A DNA stretch of 64,000 bases, taken from NCBI GenBank assembly GCA_029266425.1, contig JAQSWY010000001.1, forward strand, positions 124,001 through 188,000, given 5' to 3'. The stretch comes from Xanthobacteraceae bacterium. Lineage in GTDB: Bacteria; Pseudomonadota; Alphaproteobacteria; Rhizobiales; Xanthobacteraceae. Made by a program: the position numbers and the translations under genes. Shown piece by piece: positions 43,785 to 52,343 of this stretch (the first letter of the stretch is position 1; every line of letters starts with the position of its first letter). The notes beneath the pieces were generated by a model that saw nothing but the letters and a program-made list of their open reading frames with translations, did no database searches and had not been told where the DNA came from.

Positions 43785-44318
43785 ATGATCGCCCGCCTGA
43801 AATTTGCCCGCGCCGCTTTTGCCGGCATCGCCCTCGCGCTCGGCGTCGGCTGTGCCACGGCGCCGGCCTTTGCCGACGGGCCGGACCTGATCCTCAGGAA
43901 GTCGACGGTGTGGAAATTCCTGACCCCGGACGACAAGCTCGCCGTCTATGGCATTGACGATCCGGTGGTGAACGGCGTCGCCTGCCACTACACCGTGCCG
44001 GAGAAGGGCGGGGTGAAGGGCATGCTCGGGGTTGCCGAGGAGGTGTCCGATATCTCCATCGCCTGCCGCCAGGTCGGCCCGATCAGCTTCACCGGAAAGT
44101 TCGAGCAGGGCGACGTGGTCTATCGCGAGAGCCGCTCGCTGATCTTCAAGAAGATGCAGATCGTGCGCGGCTGCGACGTGAAGCGGAACGTGCTGGTCTA
44201 TCTCGTCTATACCGACAAGCTGATCGAGGGCAGCCCGAAGAACTCGACCTCGTCGGTGCCGATCATGCCTTGGGGCGCGACGACGGATGCGCCGAAGTGC
44301 GGGGATTATGTGAGGTAG
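43785..44318 (+). CDS. creA: CreA-family exported protein
   Basis: 177 residues with a signal peptide (FARAAFAGIALALGVGCATA, then PAFA). CreA signatures: DDPVVNGVACHYTVPEKGGV, then ISIACRQVGPISFTGKF, FKKMQIVRGCDVKRNVLVYL and YTDKLIEGSPKNSTSSVPIM. CreA is a periplasmic protein of unknown role found across proteobacteria; no creBC neighbours are here. ATG 43785 follows GAAGA. Confidence 0.88.
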   Translation: MIARLKFARAAFAGIALALGVGCATAPAFADGPDLILRKSTVWKFLTPDDKLAVYGIDDPVVNGVACHYTVPEKGGVKGMLGVAEEVSDISIACRQVGPISFTGKFEQGDVVYRESRSLIFKKMQIVRGCDVKRNVLVYLVYTDKLIEGSPKNSTSSVPIMPWGATTDAPKCGDYVR

Positions 44319-44332
44319 TTTAGGGCGTTCTG

Positions 44333-44442
44333 CTTCAGCATCCTTCGAGGCTCGCTGCACTTGCACCTCAGGAGGTGGTGGTTCCTAAAGCGCGACCTCT
44401 GAGGTGCCCGGCATCGCACGGGCCTCGAAGGATGCTGAAGCA
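44333..44442. repeat. Paired palindrome, family A (slightly degraded)
   Basis: Hairpins 44333-44376 and 44393-44442. Both inner arms have small deletions (CTCAGGAGGTGG and CTCTGAGGTG), unlike other copies. Between the stops of creA and the convergent 44519 gene. Confidence 0.72.
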
Positions 44443-44518
44443 GCACCGCCCTAGTCCACAAATCAAAATCCCCGGCGCTGGCCGGGGATGATGGAATTCT
44501 TCGGAAAAGAAGCGCCGC

Positions 44519-44839
44519 TCACTTCTCGCAGGTGATCGCGACCATCTCGGCGCACGAATTGCCGTAGCAGGCGGTGCGGGTCGAAGCGGTGGAGCCCGTG
44601 GAGATCGGGGTGGCGACCGCGTCGCTTTCCACCCGGCCGAAGCTCACCGCCGCCTTGAAGTCGTGTGCCCGGCACCAGGCGCCGGCCATGGCCGCGCCGC
44701 AGGCGGAGCCGCTGGCGACACAGGTGTCGATGCCATACCCGTCCGACGAATCGATCAGGAAGATCTTGGTCTCGCCCGCAAGAGCAACGCTCGGGGCGAG
44801 CAGGAGGGTGGCGACGAGGAGCGCGCGACGGATCGACAT
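44519..44839 (-). CDS. Exported hypothetical protein
   Basis: 106 residues: signal peptide MSIRRALLVATLLLAPSVALA|G, then ETKIFLIDSSDGYGIDTCVA, SACGAAMAGAWCRAHDFKAA, FGRV-SDAV and TACYGNSCAEMVAITCEK. Seven Cys suggest disulfides. Resembles small cysteine-rich secreted proteins of Rhizobiales without known role. Confidence 0.75.
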   Translation of the reverse strand: MSIRRALLVATLLLAPSVALAGETKIFLIDSSDGYGIDTCVASGSACGAAMAGAWCRAHDFKAAVSFGRVESDAVATPISTGSTASTRTACYGNSCAEMVAITCEK

Positions 44840-45176
44840 GGCTTTTCGGGCTGGTTTCGCGTGGGTTGCGGTTTGGCTTCGCTTTTGGCGACGGTGTGGC
44901 AGGAACATGGCTTAACAGGTTTGAATAGATGATGAACAACCGCTCCGGCTTTCGTTCATCTTTCGAACCGTCACGAAGCTTGGTTAACTGCGCCGCCCCC
45001 ACAGGGTCAATCCGGCGACGCACGACTTTGCCGATTTGCCCGCGCTGTGGCAGCGGAGGCGCACAGCATCCCGGTAGGGTTGCACCCGCAAAGCCTTATC
45101 CGCCCTTGACGCGGGCAGCCAAAGAGACGACAGACCCCGGCCGGCCATGACGGGCCGGCAGGCACAGAGGCGATCA
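44840..45176. other. Divergent intergenic region
   Basis: 337 bases between the leftward exported-protein gene and cysS. I see no gene, repeat family or clear hairpin here; it should hold both promoters. Locally AT-richer around 44900-44990. Confidence 0.5.
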
Positions 45177-46571
45177 ATGGCGGGCGGTTCCAACCCGGGT
45201 CTTCCGGAGCTCAAGCTGTACAACACACTGACGCGGACGAAGGAGGCGTTCACGCCCTTCGATCCGGCGCATGTGCGCATGTATGTCTGCGGGCCGACCG
45301 TCTATGACTTCGCCCATATCGGCAATGCCCGCCCGGTCATCGTGTTCGATGTGCTCTATCGGGTGCTGCGCCATCTCTATGGCGACGGCCATGTCAAATA
45401 TGTCCGGAACATCACGGACGTGGACGACAAGATCAACGCCCGAGCCGCGGCGGAATATCCCGACCTCCCGCTGAACGAGGCGATCGCGAAGGTCACGGCG
45501 CAGACCGAGGCGCAGTTCCACGACGACATCGAGGCGCTCGGCGTGCTGCACCCGGACGTGGAGCCCCGCGCCACCGAGCACATCGCCGAGATGCGCGAAC
45601 TGATCGAGCGCCTCGTCGCTTCCGGTCACGCCTATGTCGCCGAGGGCCACGTGCTGTTCTCCGTGCCCTCCATGCCGGAGTACGGCGAGCTCTCGCGCCG
45701 CCCGCTCGACGAACTGATCGCCGGCGCCCGCGTCGATGTCGCGCCCTACAAGCGCGACGCCATGGATTTCGTGCTGTGGAAGCCCTCGAAGGAGGGCGAG
45801 CCGGGCTGGGCCTCGCCCGCCGGCATCGAAATCTCGGGCCGGCCGGGCTGGCACATCGAGTGCTCGGCGATGAGCTGGAAGCACCTCGGCGAGACCTTCG
45901 ACATCCATGGCGGCGGCATCGACCTCGTCTTCCCGCACCATGAGAACGAGGTGGCGCAGTCGCGCTGCGCCTTCCACACCGGCGTCATGGCCAAGGTGTG
46001 GATGCACAACGGCTTCCTGCAGGTGGAAGGCGAGAAGATGTCGAAGTCGCTCGGCAACTTCGTCACGATCCGCGACCTGCTGGCCGACTGGCCCGGCGAG
46101 GTGCTGCGCCTCAACATGCTGCGCAGCCACTACCGCCAGCCGATCGACTGGACGCTGAAGGGGCTGGAAGAGAGCGCGAAGACGCTGGAGCAATGGTTCG
46201 ACGCTGCCGCCGAGGACGCCTATCCGCGCCCGGCGCCGGCGGTGCTGGAAGCGCTGGCCGACGACCTCAACACTCCGAAGGCGATCGCCGAGATGCATGC
46301 GCTGAAGGACCATGCCGGCAAGAAGGCGCTGGCCGGCACGCTGGCCTTCCTCGGCTTCGAGCCGGGTCCCTTGCGCATGTGGCTCGCCGAGCGTGCTCCG
46401 GCGTTGGCGATCGACGCGGCGGCGATTGAGGCCCGCATCCATGAGCGGATCGAAGCCCGCAAGGCCCGCGACTGGGCCGCCTCCGACCGCATCCGCGACG
46501 AGCTCCTTGCACTCGGCGTGGCGCTGAAGGACAACAAGGACGGCACGACGACGTGGGAGCCGAAGCGGTAG
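45177..46571 (+). CDS. cysS: Cysteinyl-tRNA synthetase
   Basis: 464 residues. [20 protein letters not shown] carries the zinc Cys and HIGH box; other zinc ligands in [20 protein letters not shown] and [24 protein letters not shown] in [18 protein letters not shown]. It charges tRNA-Cys. ATG 45177 chosen over an upstream in-frame ATG at 45147 because the family starts at this point. Confidence 0.96.
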   Translation: MAGGSNPGLPELKLYNTLTRTKEAFTPFDPAHVRMYVCGPTVYDFAHIGNARPVIVFDVLYRVLRHLYGDGHVKYVRNITDVDDKINARAAAEYPDLPLNEAIAKVTAQTEAQFHDDIEALGVLHPDVEPRATEHIAEMRELIERLVASGHAYVAEGHVLFSVPSMPEYGELSRRPLDELIAGARVDVAPYKRDAMDFVLWKPSKEGEPGWASPAGIEISGRPGWHIECSAMSWKHLGETFDIHGGGIDLVFPHHENEVAQSRCAFHTGVMAKVWMHNGFLQVEGEKMSKSLGNFVTIRDLLADWPGEVLRLNMLRSHYRQPIDWTLKGLEESAKTLEQWFDAAAEDAYPRPAPAVLEALADDLNTPKAIAEMHALKDHAGKKALAGTLAFLGFEPGPLRMWLAERAPALAIDAAAIEARIHERIEARKARDWAASDRIRDELLALGVALKDNKDGTTTWEPKR

Positions 46572-46592
46572 GGAAGGGGGCGCACTGCTGCA

Positions 46593-46693
46593 ACATCCTT
46601 CGAGGCCGCTTCGCGGCTCCTCAGGATGAAGTCGCGTTTATGAGAACAACCTCATCCTGAGGTGCCCGGCAAAGCCGGGCCTCGAAGGACGCT
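46593..46693. repeat. Paired palindrome, family A
   Basis: Hairpins 46593-46629 and 46649-46693 behind cysS, separated by 19 bases. The other 160 bases before cimA hold no gene. Confidence 0.78.
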
Positions 46694-46853
46694 CACGCAG
46701 CGACACCCCGTGAGTCCCCACATCAACCCCCGCGCCTAACCGATTCACCTGACTCGCCTTTCCCCCGGCCTTGAATCAATCTCGCAAGCGCCTGATGCCT
46801 TGCGGCGGAATCGGATTGCGAGGCGGATCAATCGGAATCATAAGCTCGGCGAA

Positions 46854-48494
46854 ATGGCCTATCCTCAGCCCCGGCCCGGCTTTTCGGCAGACAGGCGCAT
46901 GAACCGCGAGCGGCTCTATCTCTTCGACACCACGCTGCGCGACGGGCAGCAGATGAACGGCGTCGACTTCACGCTGGCCGACAAGCTGCGCCTGATCGAG
47001 CTCTCCAGCCGGCTCGGGCTCGATTATATCGAGGCCGGCTATCCCGGTGCCAACCCGACCGACACCGCTTTGTTCAACGAGCCCCGGGAGACTCCGGCCC
47101 GGCTCACCGCCTTCGGCATGACCCGCCGCCCCGGGCGCTCCGCCGCGAACGATCCCGGTCTCAATGCCACGCTCGACGCCATCGCCGATGCCGTCTGCCT
47201 GGTGGCCAAGGCCTCCGCCTATCAGGTCCGCGTCGCCCTGCAGGTGGAGGAGGACGAGAACCTCGCCGCCATCCGCGACAGCGTGCTCGCTGCCAAGGAG
47301 GCGGGCCGCGAGGTGCTGGTCGATTGCGAGCACTTCTTCGACGGCTTCAAGGAGAAGCCGGACTATGCACTGGCCTGCGCCCAGGTCGCCTATGATGCCG
47401 GCGCCCGCTGGGTGGTGCTGTGCGACACCAATGGCGGCACGCTGCCCCATGAGATCGAGGCCATCGTCGGCGAGGTCGCGCAGTCCGTCCCCGGCGAGTA
47501 TCTCGGCATCCATGCCCATGACGACACCGGCCAGGCGGTGGCGAACTCGCTCGCCGCGGTGCGCGCCGGGGCACGGCAAATCCAGGGCACCCTGAACGGC
47601 CTTGGCGAGCGCTGCGGCAATGCGAACCTGTGCACCCTGATCCCGACCCTGCTCTTGAAGCCGGATTTTTCCGGGCGCTTCGAGACCGGCGTGCCGGCCG
47701 AGCGGCTCGGCGAGCTGACACATCTCTCCCGCACCCTCGACGAGATGCTGAACCGCGCACCGGACCCGCACGCGCCTTATGTCGGCGCCAGCGCCTTCGC
47801 CACCAAGGCGGGCATCCACGCTTCGGCGATCATGAAGGACCCGGCGACCTATGAGCATGTGCCGCCGGAGCGGGTCGGCAATCGCCGCCGGGTGATGGTA
47901 TCCGACCAGGCTGGCCGCTCCAATGTGCTGGCCGAGCTCGACCGGCTGGGCATCCCGGTCGCGAAAGACGATCCGCGCCTCTCCCGCCTGCTCGACGAGG
48001 TGAAGACCCGCGAGGCCGGCGGCTATGCCTATGAGGCGGCGGACGCCTCCTTCGCGCTGCTGGCACGGCGCATACTGGGCGGGGTGCCGGACTATTTCAC
48101 CGTGGAGCGCTTCAGCGTCAGCGTCGAGCGCCGCTACAATGTGCGCGGCGAGATGGTCACCGTGGCCGAGGCCATCGTGAAGGTGCGCATCGGCGAGGAG
48201 GTGATGATCTCCGCCGCCGAGGGCAACGGCCCGGTGAACGCGCTCGACCTCGCGCTGCGCAAGGACCTCGGCAAGTACCAGCCGCTGATCGCCGGCCTCA
48301 AGCTCACCGACTATCGCGTGCGCATCCTCGACGGCGGCACCGAAGCGGTGACCCGCGTGCTGCTGGAGAGCGCGGACGAGACCGGCGAGCGCTGGACCAC
48401 GGTCGGCGTGTCCCCGAACATCATCGACGCCTCGTTCCAGGCGCTGAGCGACAGCATCGTGTGGAAGCTGGTGAAGAGCGGCGCGGCGGCTTGA
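46854..48494 (+). CDS. cimA: Citramalate synthase
   Basis: 546 residues. DRE-TIM metallolyase: LYLFDTTLRDGQQMNGVDFT (catalytic Arg/Asp), YIEAGYPGANPTD, VLLCDTNGG-type VVLCDTNGGTLP, GIHAHDDTGQAVANSLAAVR, and a C-terminal LeuA allosteric-type domain (YNVRGEMVTVAEAIVKVRIG). It condenses acetyl-CoA and pyruvate to (R)-citramalate, a threonine-independent route to isoleucine. ATG 46899 (MNRERLYLFDTT) is an equally good start. 2-isopropylmalate synthase-like paralogues exist, but length and the DTTLRDGQQ-x3-VDF pattern favour CimA. Confidence 0.88.
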   Translation: MAYPQPRPGFSADRRMNRERLYLFDTTLRDGQQMNGVDFTLADKLRLIELSSRLGLDYIEAGYPGANPTDTALFNEPRETPARLTAFGMTRRPGRSAANDPGLNATLDAIADAVCLVAKASAYQVRVALQVEEDENLAAIRDSVLAAKEAGREVLVDCEHFFDGFKEKPDYALACAQVAYDAGARWVVLCDTNGGTLPHEIEAIVGEVAQSVPGEYLGIHAHDDTGQAVANSLAAVRAGARQIQGTLNGLGERCGNANLCTLIPTLLLKPDFSGRFETGVPAERLGELTHLSRTLDEMLNRAPDPHAPYVGASAFATKAGIHASAIMKDPATYEHVPPERVGNRRRVMVSDQAGRSNVLAELDRLGIPVAKDDPRLSRLLDEVKTREAGGYAYEAADASFALLARRILGGVPDYFTVERFSVSVERRYNVRGEMVTVAEAIVKVRIGEEVMISAAEGNGPVNALDLALRKDLGKYQPLIAGLKLTDYRVRILDGGTEAVTRVLLESADETGERWTTVGVSPNIIDASFQALSDSIVWKLVKSGAAA

Positions 48495-48508
48495 GGGCGC
48501 TCGGCGTG

Positions 48509-48606
48509 AGCATCCTTCGAGGCCGCTTCGCGGCACCTCAGGATGAGGTCTTGATTAAATCAACCTCATCCTGAGGTGCGAGCGCAGCGAGCCTCGAAGA
48601 ATGCTC
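48509..48606. repeat. Paired palindrome, family A
   Basis: Hairpins 48509-48548 and 48562-48606 behind cimA. The following 48636-48740 contains a diverged family D-like palindrome (GATCCCGGACGGCC ... GGCCGGATGACA). No gene in the 355-base gap. Confidence 0.75.
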
Positions 48607-48849
48607 ACGCAGATGAACCTCCTTCCCCAGCTTCCAGCGGTGATCCCGGACGGCCAATGGCCGATCCAGGGTCGGGCGAAGGTGCCGTCCGGGCCTTCGC
48701 CAGTTCCCGGCTCTCCGGTTCGCCTGCGGCCGGATGACATCGATTGCGAGCAATCGCCTTAACCCGCTCATAGGACCCGACATCATAAGGTAAGCTGTAC
48801 TGGGATAATGGGGACGCCGCGCTGCGGCGGCGAGGGGACGGGCTCGGAC

Positions 48850-51054
48850 ATGCGGTGTGTAAAGACGGCTAACAAGATCATGCTGCTTGCAGCGCCGCTG
48901 ATGCTGCTCGTCGCGCTGGTCGCCGCCACGCCGTCACCCGCGCAGACCGCGCCGCCCGTCACCTCCAGCCTCACCCAGGCCGAGACCGACGCACTGGTGG
49001 ATCGCATCAGCACCGAAGTGGTGCGGCGGCTGAAGACGGAAGGGCTGGCGCCCGCGGCCCCCGCCACGATCACCGCCGCGACTCCGGCCGCCCCTGCCCA
49101 GAAGGCCAAGCCCACCGCCGAAGCGCCGATGATGGCGGACGATTCCATGGATGAGGAATATGTCCGCCGCTTCGAGCGCGCCGGCTCCATCTTCATTGCA
49201 TTGCCGGCGCTCGGCGGCGAACTCGCCCGCATACCGGACATGCTCACCTCGATGCCGGGCGGGCGCCCGCTCGGCTCCTATCTGGCGCTGCTGCTGCTCG
49301 CCGGCGTGCTGGTGATCGCCGCCGATATGGCGGTGCGCCGCATCGCCGATACGCTGCGCCGGCGCCTTGCCGCGCACATGCATGGCTGGCGCGGCGTCGG
49401 CGCGCTGGCGGTGCTCGCACTGCTTGATGCGCTGGGCCTGATCGCCGCCTGGCTGGTGAGCCACGGCCTGCTCTCGGTGTGGTTCCCCGGCACGCTGCCG
49501 CAATCGCGCTTCGCCTCGCTGGTGCTGCTCAGCGTGTTCTCCTGGCTGCTCTATATGTTCGTGTTCCGCGCCGCACTGCGCCCCAAGCTGCGGCCGGCGC
49601 GCCTCGTCGAGATCAGCGATGACGATGCGTTCGCCATCTTCCGGGGCATCGGCATCGTCGTCGCGCTGGTGCTGATCAGCCGCGGCATCACCCGCGTGCT
49701 GATCGCCATCGGCGCGCCGGAGGAGGTGACGGCGCTTGCCGAGGTCCTCGAGGCGATCGTCGTGGTCGCCGCCTTCATCATCGGCGCGGTGCGCCAGCGC
49801 CGTCCCGCGGCCCGCTTCTTCCTCGGCCTGTCGCGCCGTGCCGAGCCGCACCCGACGATCGCCGCCATTTCCCACCACTGGCTTGCGGTGGCCATCCCCT
49901 TCTTCCTGGTGCTCGGCATCGCCCGCATCCATGGCGCGGTGATGGACCAGACCATGGTGGCGGAGGCGCTGGTGATCACGCTGAACGTCGTCATCGGCCT
50001 GCTGCTGATGGAAGCGGTGACCGGCAAGGTGACGCGGCTGGTGCGCGGCCCCCATGCGCGGGCTGCCGATGGCGCCCCGCATCTGCCCGACGTGGTGGCG
50101 CGTTGCCTGCGCTTCGCCGTGTTCATGATCGCCGGCCTCTATCTCGCCGAGCTCTGGATCCTCGATGTGCTGGCGCTGGCCAGCATGATGGATGCCAGCC
50201 GCGTCACCGCCGGCGTGCTCGCGGTCGGCACCACAGCCTTCGTCTCCTATTGCTCGTTCGAGGCTATCCGCTTCCTCACCGATCGCTATGCCGCCCGCGC
50301 CTACAAGCCGGTGATGCCGGGCGCCGAGGAGCCGGACGGCGACACCCCAGCAGTGGTGGAGAGCAGCCGGGCCGGCACGCTGGTGCCGCTGGTGCGCGTG
50401 GTGCTCTATGCGACGCTCGCCATATTGGTGACGCTGACCGTGCTCTCACAGCTCGGCGTCAACATCACCGCGCTGATCGCCGGCGCCTCGGTGGTGGGCC
50501 TTGCCATCTCCTTCGGCAGCCAGACCCTGGTGAAGGACATCGTCTCCGGCGTGTTCTATCTGGTCGACGACGCCTTCCGGGTGGGCGAATACATCGATGT
50601 CGGCAAGGGCAAGGGCACGGTGGAGGGCTTCACCATGCGCTCGCTGAAGCTGCGCCACCAGAGCGGGCAGATCCACACCATTCCCTTCGGCCAGCTCGGC
50701 CAGATCACCAATTTCAGCCGCGACTGGACCACGGCGAAGTTCAACCTGCGCTTCATGCCGAACACCGATCTCGAAAAGCTGCGCAAGACGGTGAAGAAGA
50801 TCGGCGTGGAGATGATGGCGGATCCGGAGATGAAGGATGAGATCCTCGTGCCTTTGAAGATGCAGGGCGTCGCGGACATCACCGACAGCGCCATCGTGGT
50901 GCGCTTTAAGTTCACCGTGAAGCCCAACAAGCCGAGCTTCATCCAGCGCGAGGCGCTGAAGCGCATGTTCCGGGTGTTCCCGGAAACCGGCATCGAATTC
51001 GCCAACGCCGTGCTGTCGTTGCAGAATCTCGGCGGGCGGCAGGAGCCGTCGTGA
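48850..51054 (+). CDS. MscS-family mechanosensitive channel, large type
   Basis: About 734 residues: signal-like N-terminus (MLLAAPLMLLVALVAATPSP), a Thr/Ala/Pro linker, then about 10 membrane helices and the MscS core. The pore helix and beta domain are clear: ITALIAGASVVGLAISFGSQ, TLVKDIVSGVFYLVDDAFRV, GEYIDVGKGKGTVEGFTMRS and a C-terminal alpha/beta domain. Opens on membrane tension during osmotic downshock. Larger than E. coli MscS (286 residues) because of extra N-terminal helices. ATG 48808 is an alternative start. Confidence 0.88.
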   Translation: MRCVKTANKIMLLAAPLMLLVALVAATPSPAQTAPPVTSSLTQAETDALVDRISTEVVRRLKTEGLAPAAPATITAATPAAPAQKAKPTAEAPMMADDSMDEEYVRRFERAGSIFIALPALGGELARIPDMLTSMPGGRPLGSYLALLLLAGVLVIAADMAVRRIADTLRRRLAAHMHGWRGVGALAVLALLDALGLIAAWLVSHGLLSVWFPGTLPQSRFASLVLLSVFSWLLYMFVFRAALRPKLRPARLVEISDDDAFAIFRGIGIVVALVLISRGITRVLIAIGAPEEVTALAEVLEAIVVVAAFIIGAVRQRRPAARFFLGLSRRAEPHPTIAAISHHWLAVAIPFFLVLGIARIHGAVMDQTMVAEALVITLNVVIGLLLMEAVTGKVTRLVRGPHARAADGAPHLPDVVARCLRFAVFMIAGLYLAELWILDVLALASMMDASRVTAGVLAVGTTAFVSYCSFEAIRFLTDRYAARAYKPVMPGAEEPDGDTPAVVESSRAGTLVPLVRVVLYATLAILVTLTVLSQLGVNITALIAGASVVGLAISFGSQTLVKDIVSGVFYLVDDAFRVGEYIDVGKGKGTVEGFTMRSLKLRHQSGQIHTIPFGQLGQITNFSRDWTTAKFNLRFMPNTDLEKLRKTVKKIGVEMMADPEMKDEILVPLKMQGVADITDSAIVVRFKFTVKPNKPSFIQREALKRMFRVFPETGIEFANAVLSLQNLGGRQEPS

Positions 51055-51069
51055 GCCGGCCTCTCCTTC

Positions 51070-51171
51070 ATCATCCTTCGAGGCCGCTTGCAGCGGCACC
51101 TCAGGATGAGGTTGCTTCTAGGAGAACCTCATCCTGAGGTGCCCGGCAAAGCCGGGCCTCGAAGGATGCTC
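51070..51171. repeat. Paired palindrome, family A
   Basis: Hairpins 51070-51112 and 51125-51171 exactly between the convergent mscS-type and LOG genes. Confidence 0.8.
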
Positions 51172-51187
51172 ACGCAGGGCACGCCCC

Positions 51188-51799
51188 TCACATCCGGTCC
51201 ATCACCTGCTCCGCCGCCGCGTCGTGCAGGTCGCCTTCGGCGACGTTGGCGACCGCGTTGCGCAGCTTCGGCAGCACGGCGCGGGCATTGTGCGCCACCA
51301 GGAGGCGCACCGGCCGGGCGATGTTCACGAAGCCGCTCGACTGCATGTGGTCGAACAGGCCGAGCAGCGGATCCCAGAAATTGGCGATGTTCAGCACCAT
51401 CACCGGCTTGGAATGCCGGTTGAGCTGCACCCAGGTGAGCTGCTCCACCAGCTCTTCCAGCGTGCCGACGCCGCCGGGCAGGGCGACGAACGCATCCGCC
51501 CGCTCGAACATCAGGCGCTTGCGCTCATGCATGTCCTGGGTGACCACGAGCTCATGGGCGTGGTCGAACGCCTGTTCCTTGCCGATCAGGAAATCCGGGA
51601 TGATGCCGGTGACGCGCCCGCCGGCCTGCGCGCAGGCACGCGCCACTGCGCCCATCAGCCCCACGCCGCCGCCGCCATAGATCAGGCGGATATTCTCGCG
51701 GGCAAGGATCTGGCCGAATTCGACGGCGGTTTCGAGGAAGACGGGATCGTCCCCGGGAGCGGCGCCACAATAGACGCAGATATTCTTTATCGTTGACAT
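51188..51799 (-). CDS. LOG-family protein (cytokinin riboside 5'-monophosphate phosphoribohydrolase type)
   Basis: 203 residues. NICVYCGAAPGDDPVFLETA at the start, IRLIYGGGGVGLMGAVARAC, MHERKRLMFERADAFVALPG and GVGTLEELVEQLTWVQLNRH carry the PGGxGTxxE motif. LOG enzymes cleave N6-modified AMP (or AMP) to base and ribose 5-phosphate. ATG 51799 chosen; the longer frame upstream overlaps the ArsR promoter. Confidence 0.9.
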   Translation of the reverse strand: MSTIKNICVYCGAAPGDDPVFLETAVEFGQILARENIRLIYGGGGVGLMGAVARACAQAGGRVTGIIPDFLIGKEQAFDHAHELVVTQDMHERKRLMFERADAFVALPGGVGTLEELVEQLTWVQLNRHSKPVMVLNIANFWDPLLGLFDHMQSSGFVNIARPVRLLVAHNARAVLPKLRNAVANVAEGDLHDAAAEQVMDRM

Positions 51800-51950
51800 G
51801 ATCACCATGTTGCAGCGCGGCATAGAAGCGTCAAGCATCCCACGCCTTCTTATATGAGTCGCAACAAGCACGGCGGCTAGGGCGGATTGAGGGCAGGGAC
51901 ATCTCAGCCGCCTTGCCCCCGTCATCTTCATCGTCTATCGCCGATGGACG

Positions 51951-52343
51951 ATGACCAGCACGTTCGACACTGATGATCTTCTCGCCCTCCGCCTGCGCGC
52001 GCTCGGCCACCCGGTGCGGCTCGCCATCCTCCGCGGCCTTGCGCGAGCCGAGAAGTGCCAGTGCGGCGAGATCGTGCGCGGGCTCCCCTTGGCGCAGTCC
52101 ACAGTCTCCCAGCACCTGAAAGTGCTGAAGGAGGCGGGCCTCATCACCGGCAGCATCGAGGGCCCGCGCTCCTGCTACTGCCTCGACCGCGCGGTGGTCG
52201 CCGAGCTCGCCGCGGCGCTCGGCCCCTTGCTGGCGGAGTGGGCGCAACCCGCTGCCGCCCTCGCAAAATTGCCGGTCGACCCCAATTGTACGCAAACCGC
52301 ACCGGCTCCTGCGCCGGTGGCCGGAAAACGGATATCCGCCTGA
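51951..52343 (+). CDS. ArsR-family transcriptional regulator
   Basis: 130 residues, winged helix: LRALGHPVRLAILRGLARAE, KCQCGEIVRGLPLAQSTVSQ, HLKVLKEAGLITGSIEGPRS. A CQC motif in the helix-3 region corresponds to the place of metal-binding cysteines in some ArsR/SmtB members. Its stop overlaps the ABC exporter start (TGATG), so it probably controls its own operon. Effector unknown. Confidence 0.9.
   Translation: MTSTFDTDDLLALRLRALGHPVRLAILRGLARAEKCQCGEIVRGLPLAQSTVSQHLKVLKEAGLITGSIEGPRSCYCLDRAVVAELAAALGPLLAEWAQPAAALAKLPVDPNCTQTAPAPAPVAGKRISA

Noticed and set aside
46776..48536. A 586-codon minus-strand frame over cimA
   Set aside because: Antisense shadow. The plus strand encodes all citramalate synthase motifs.
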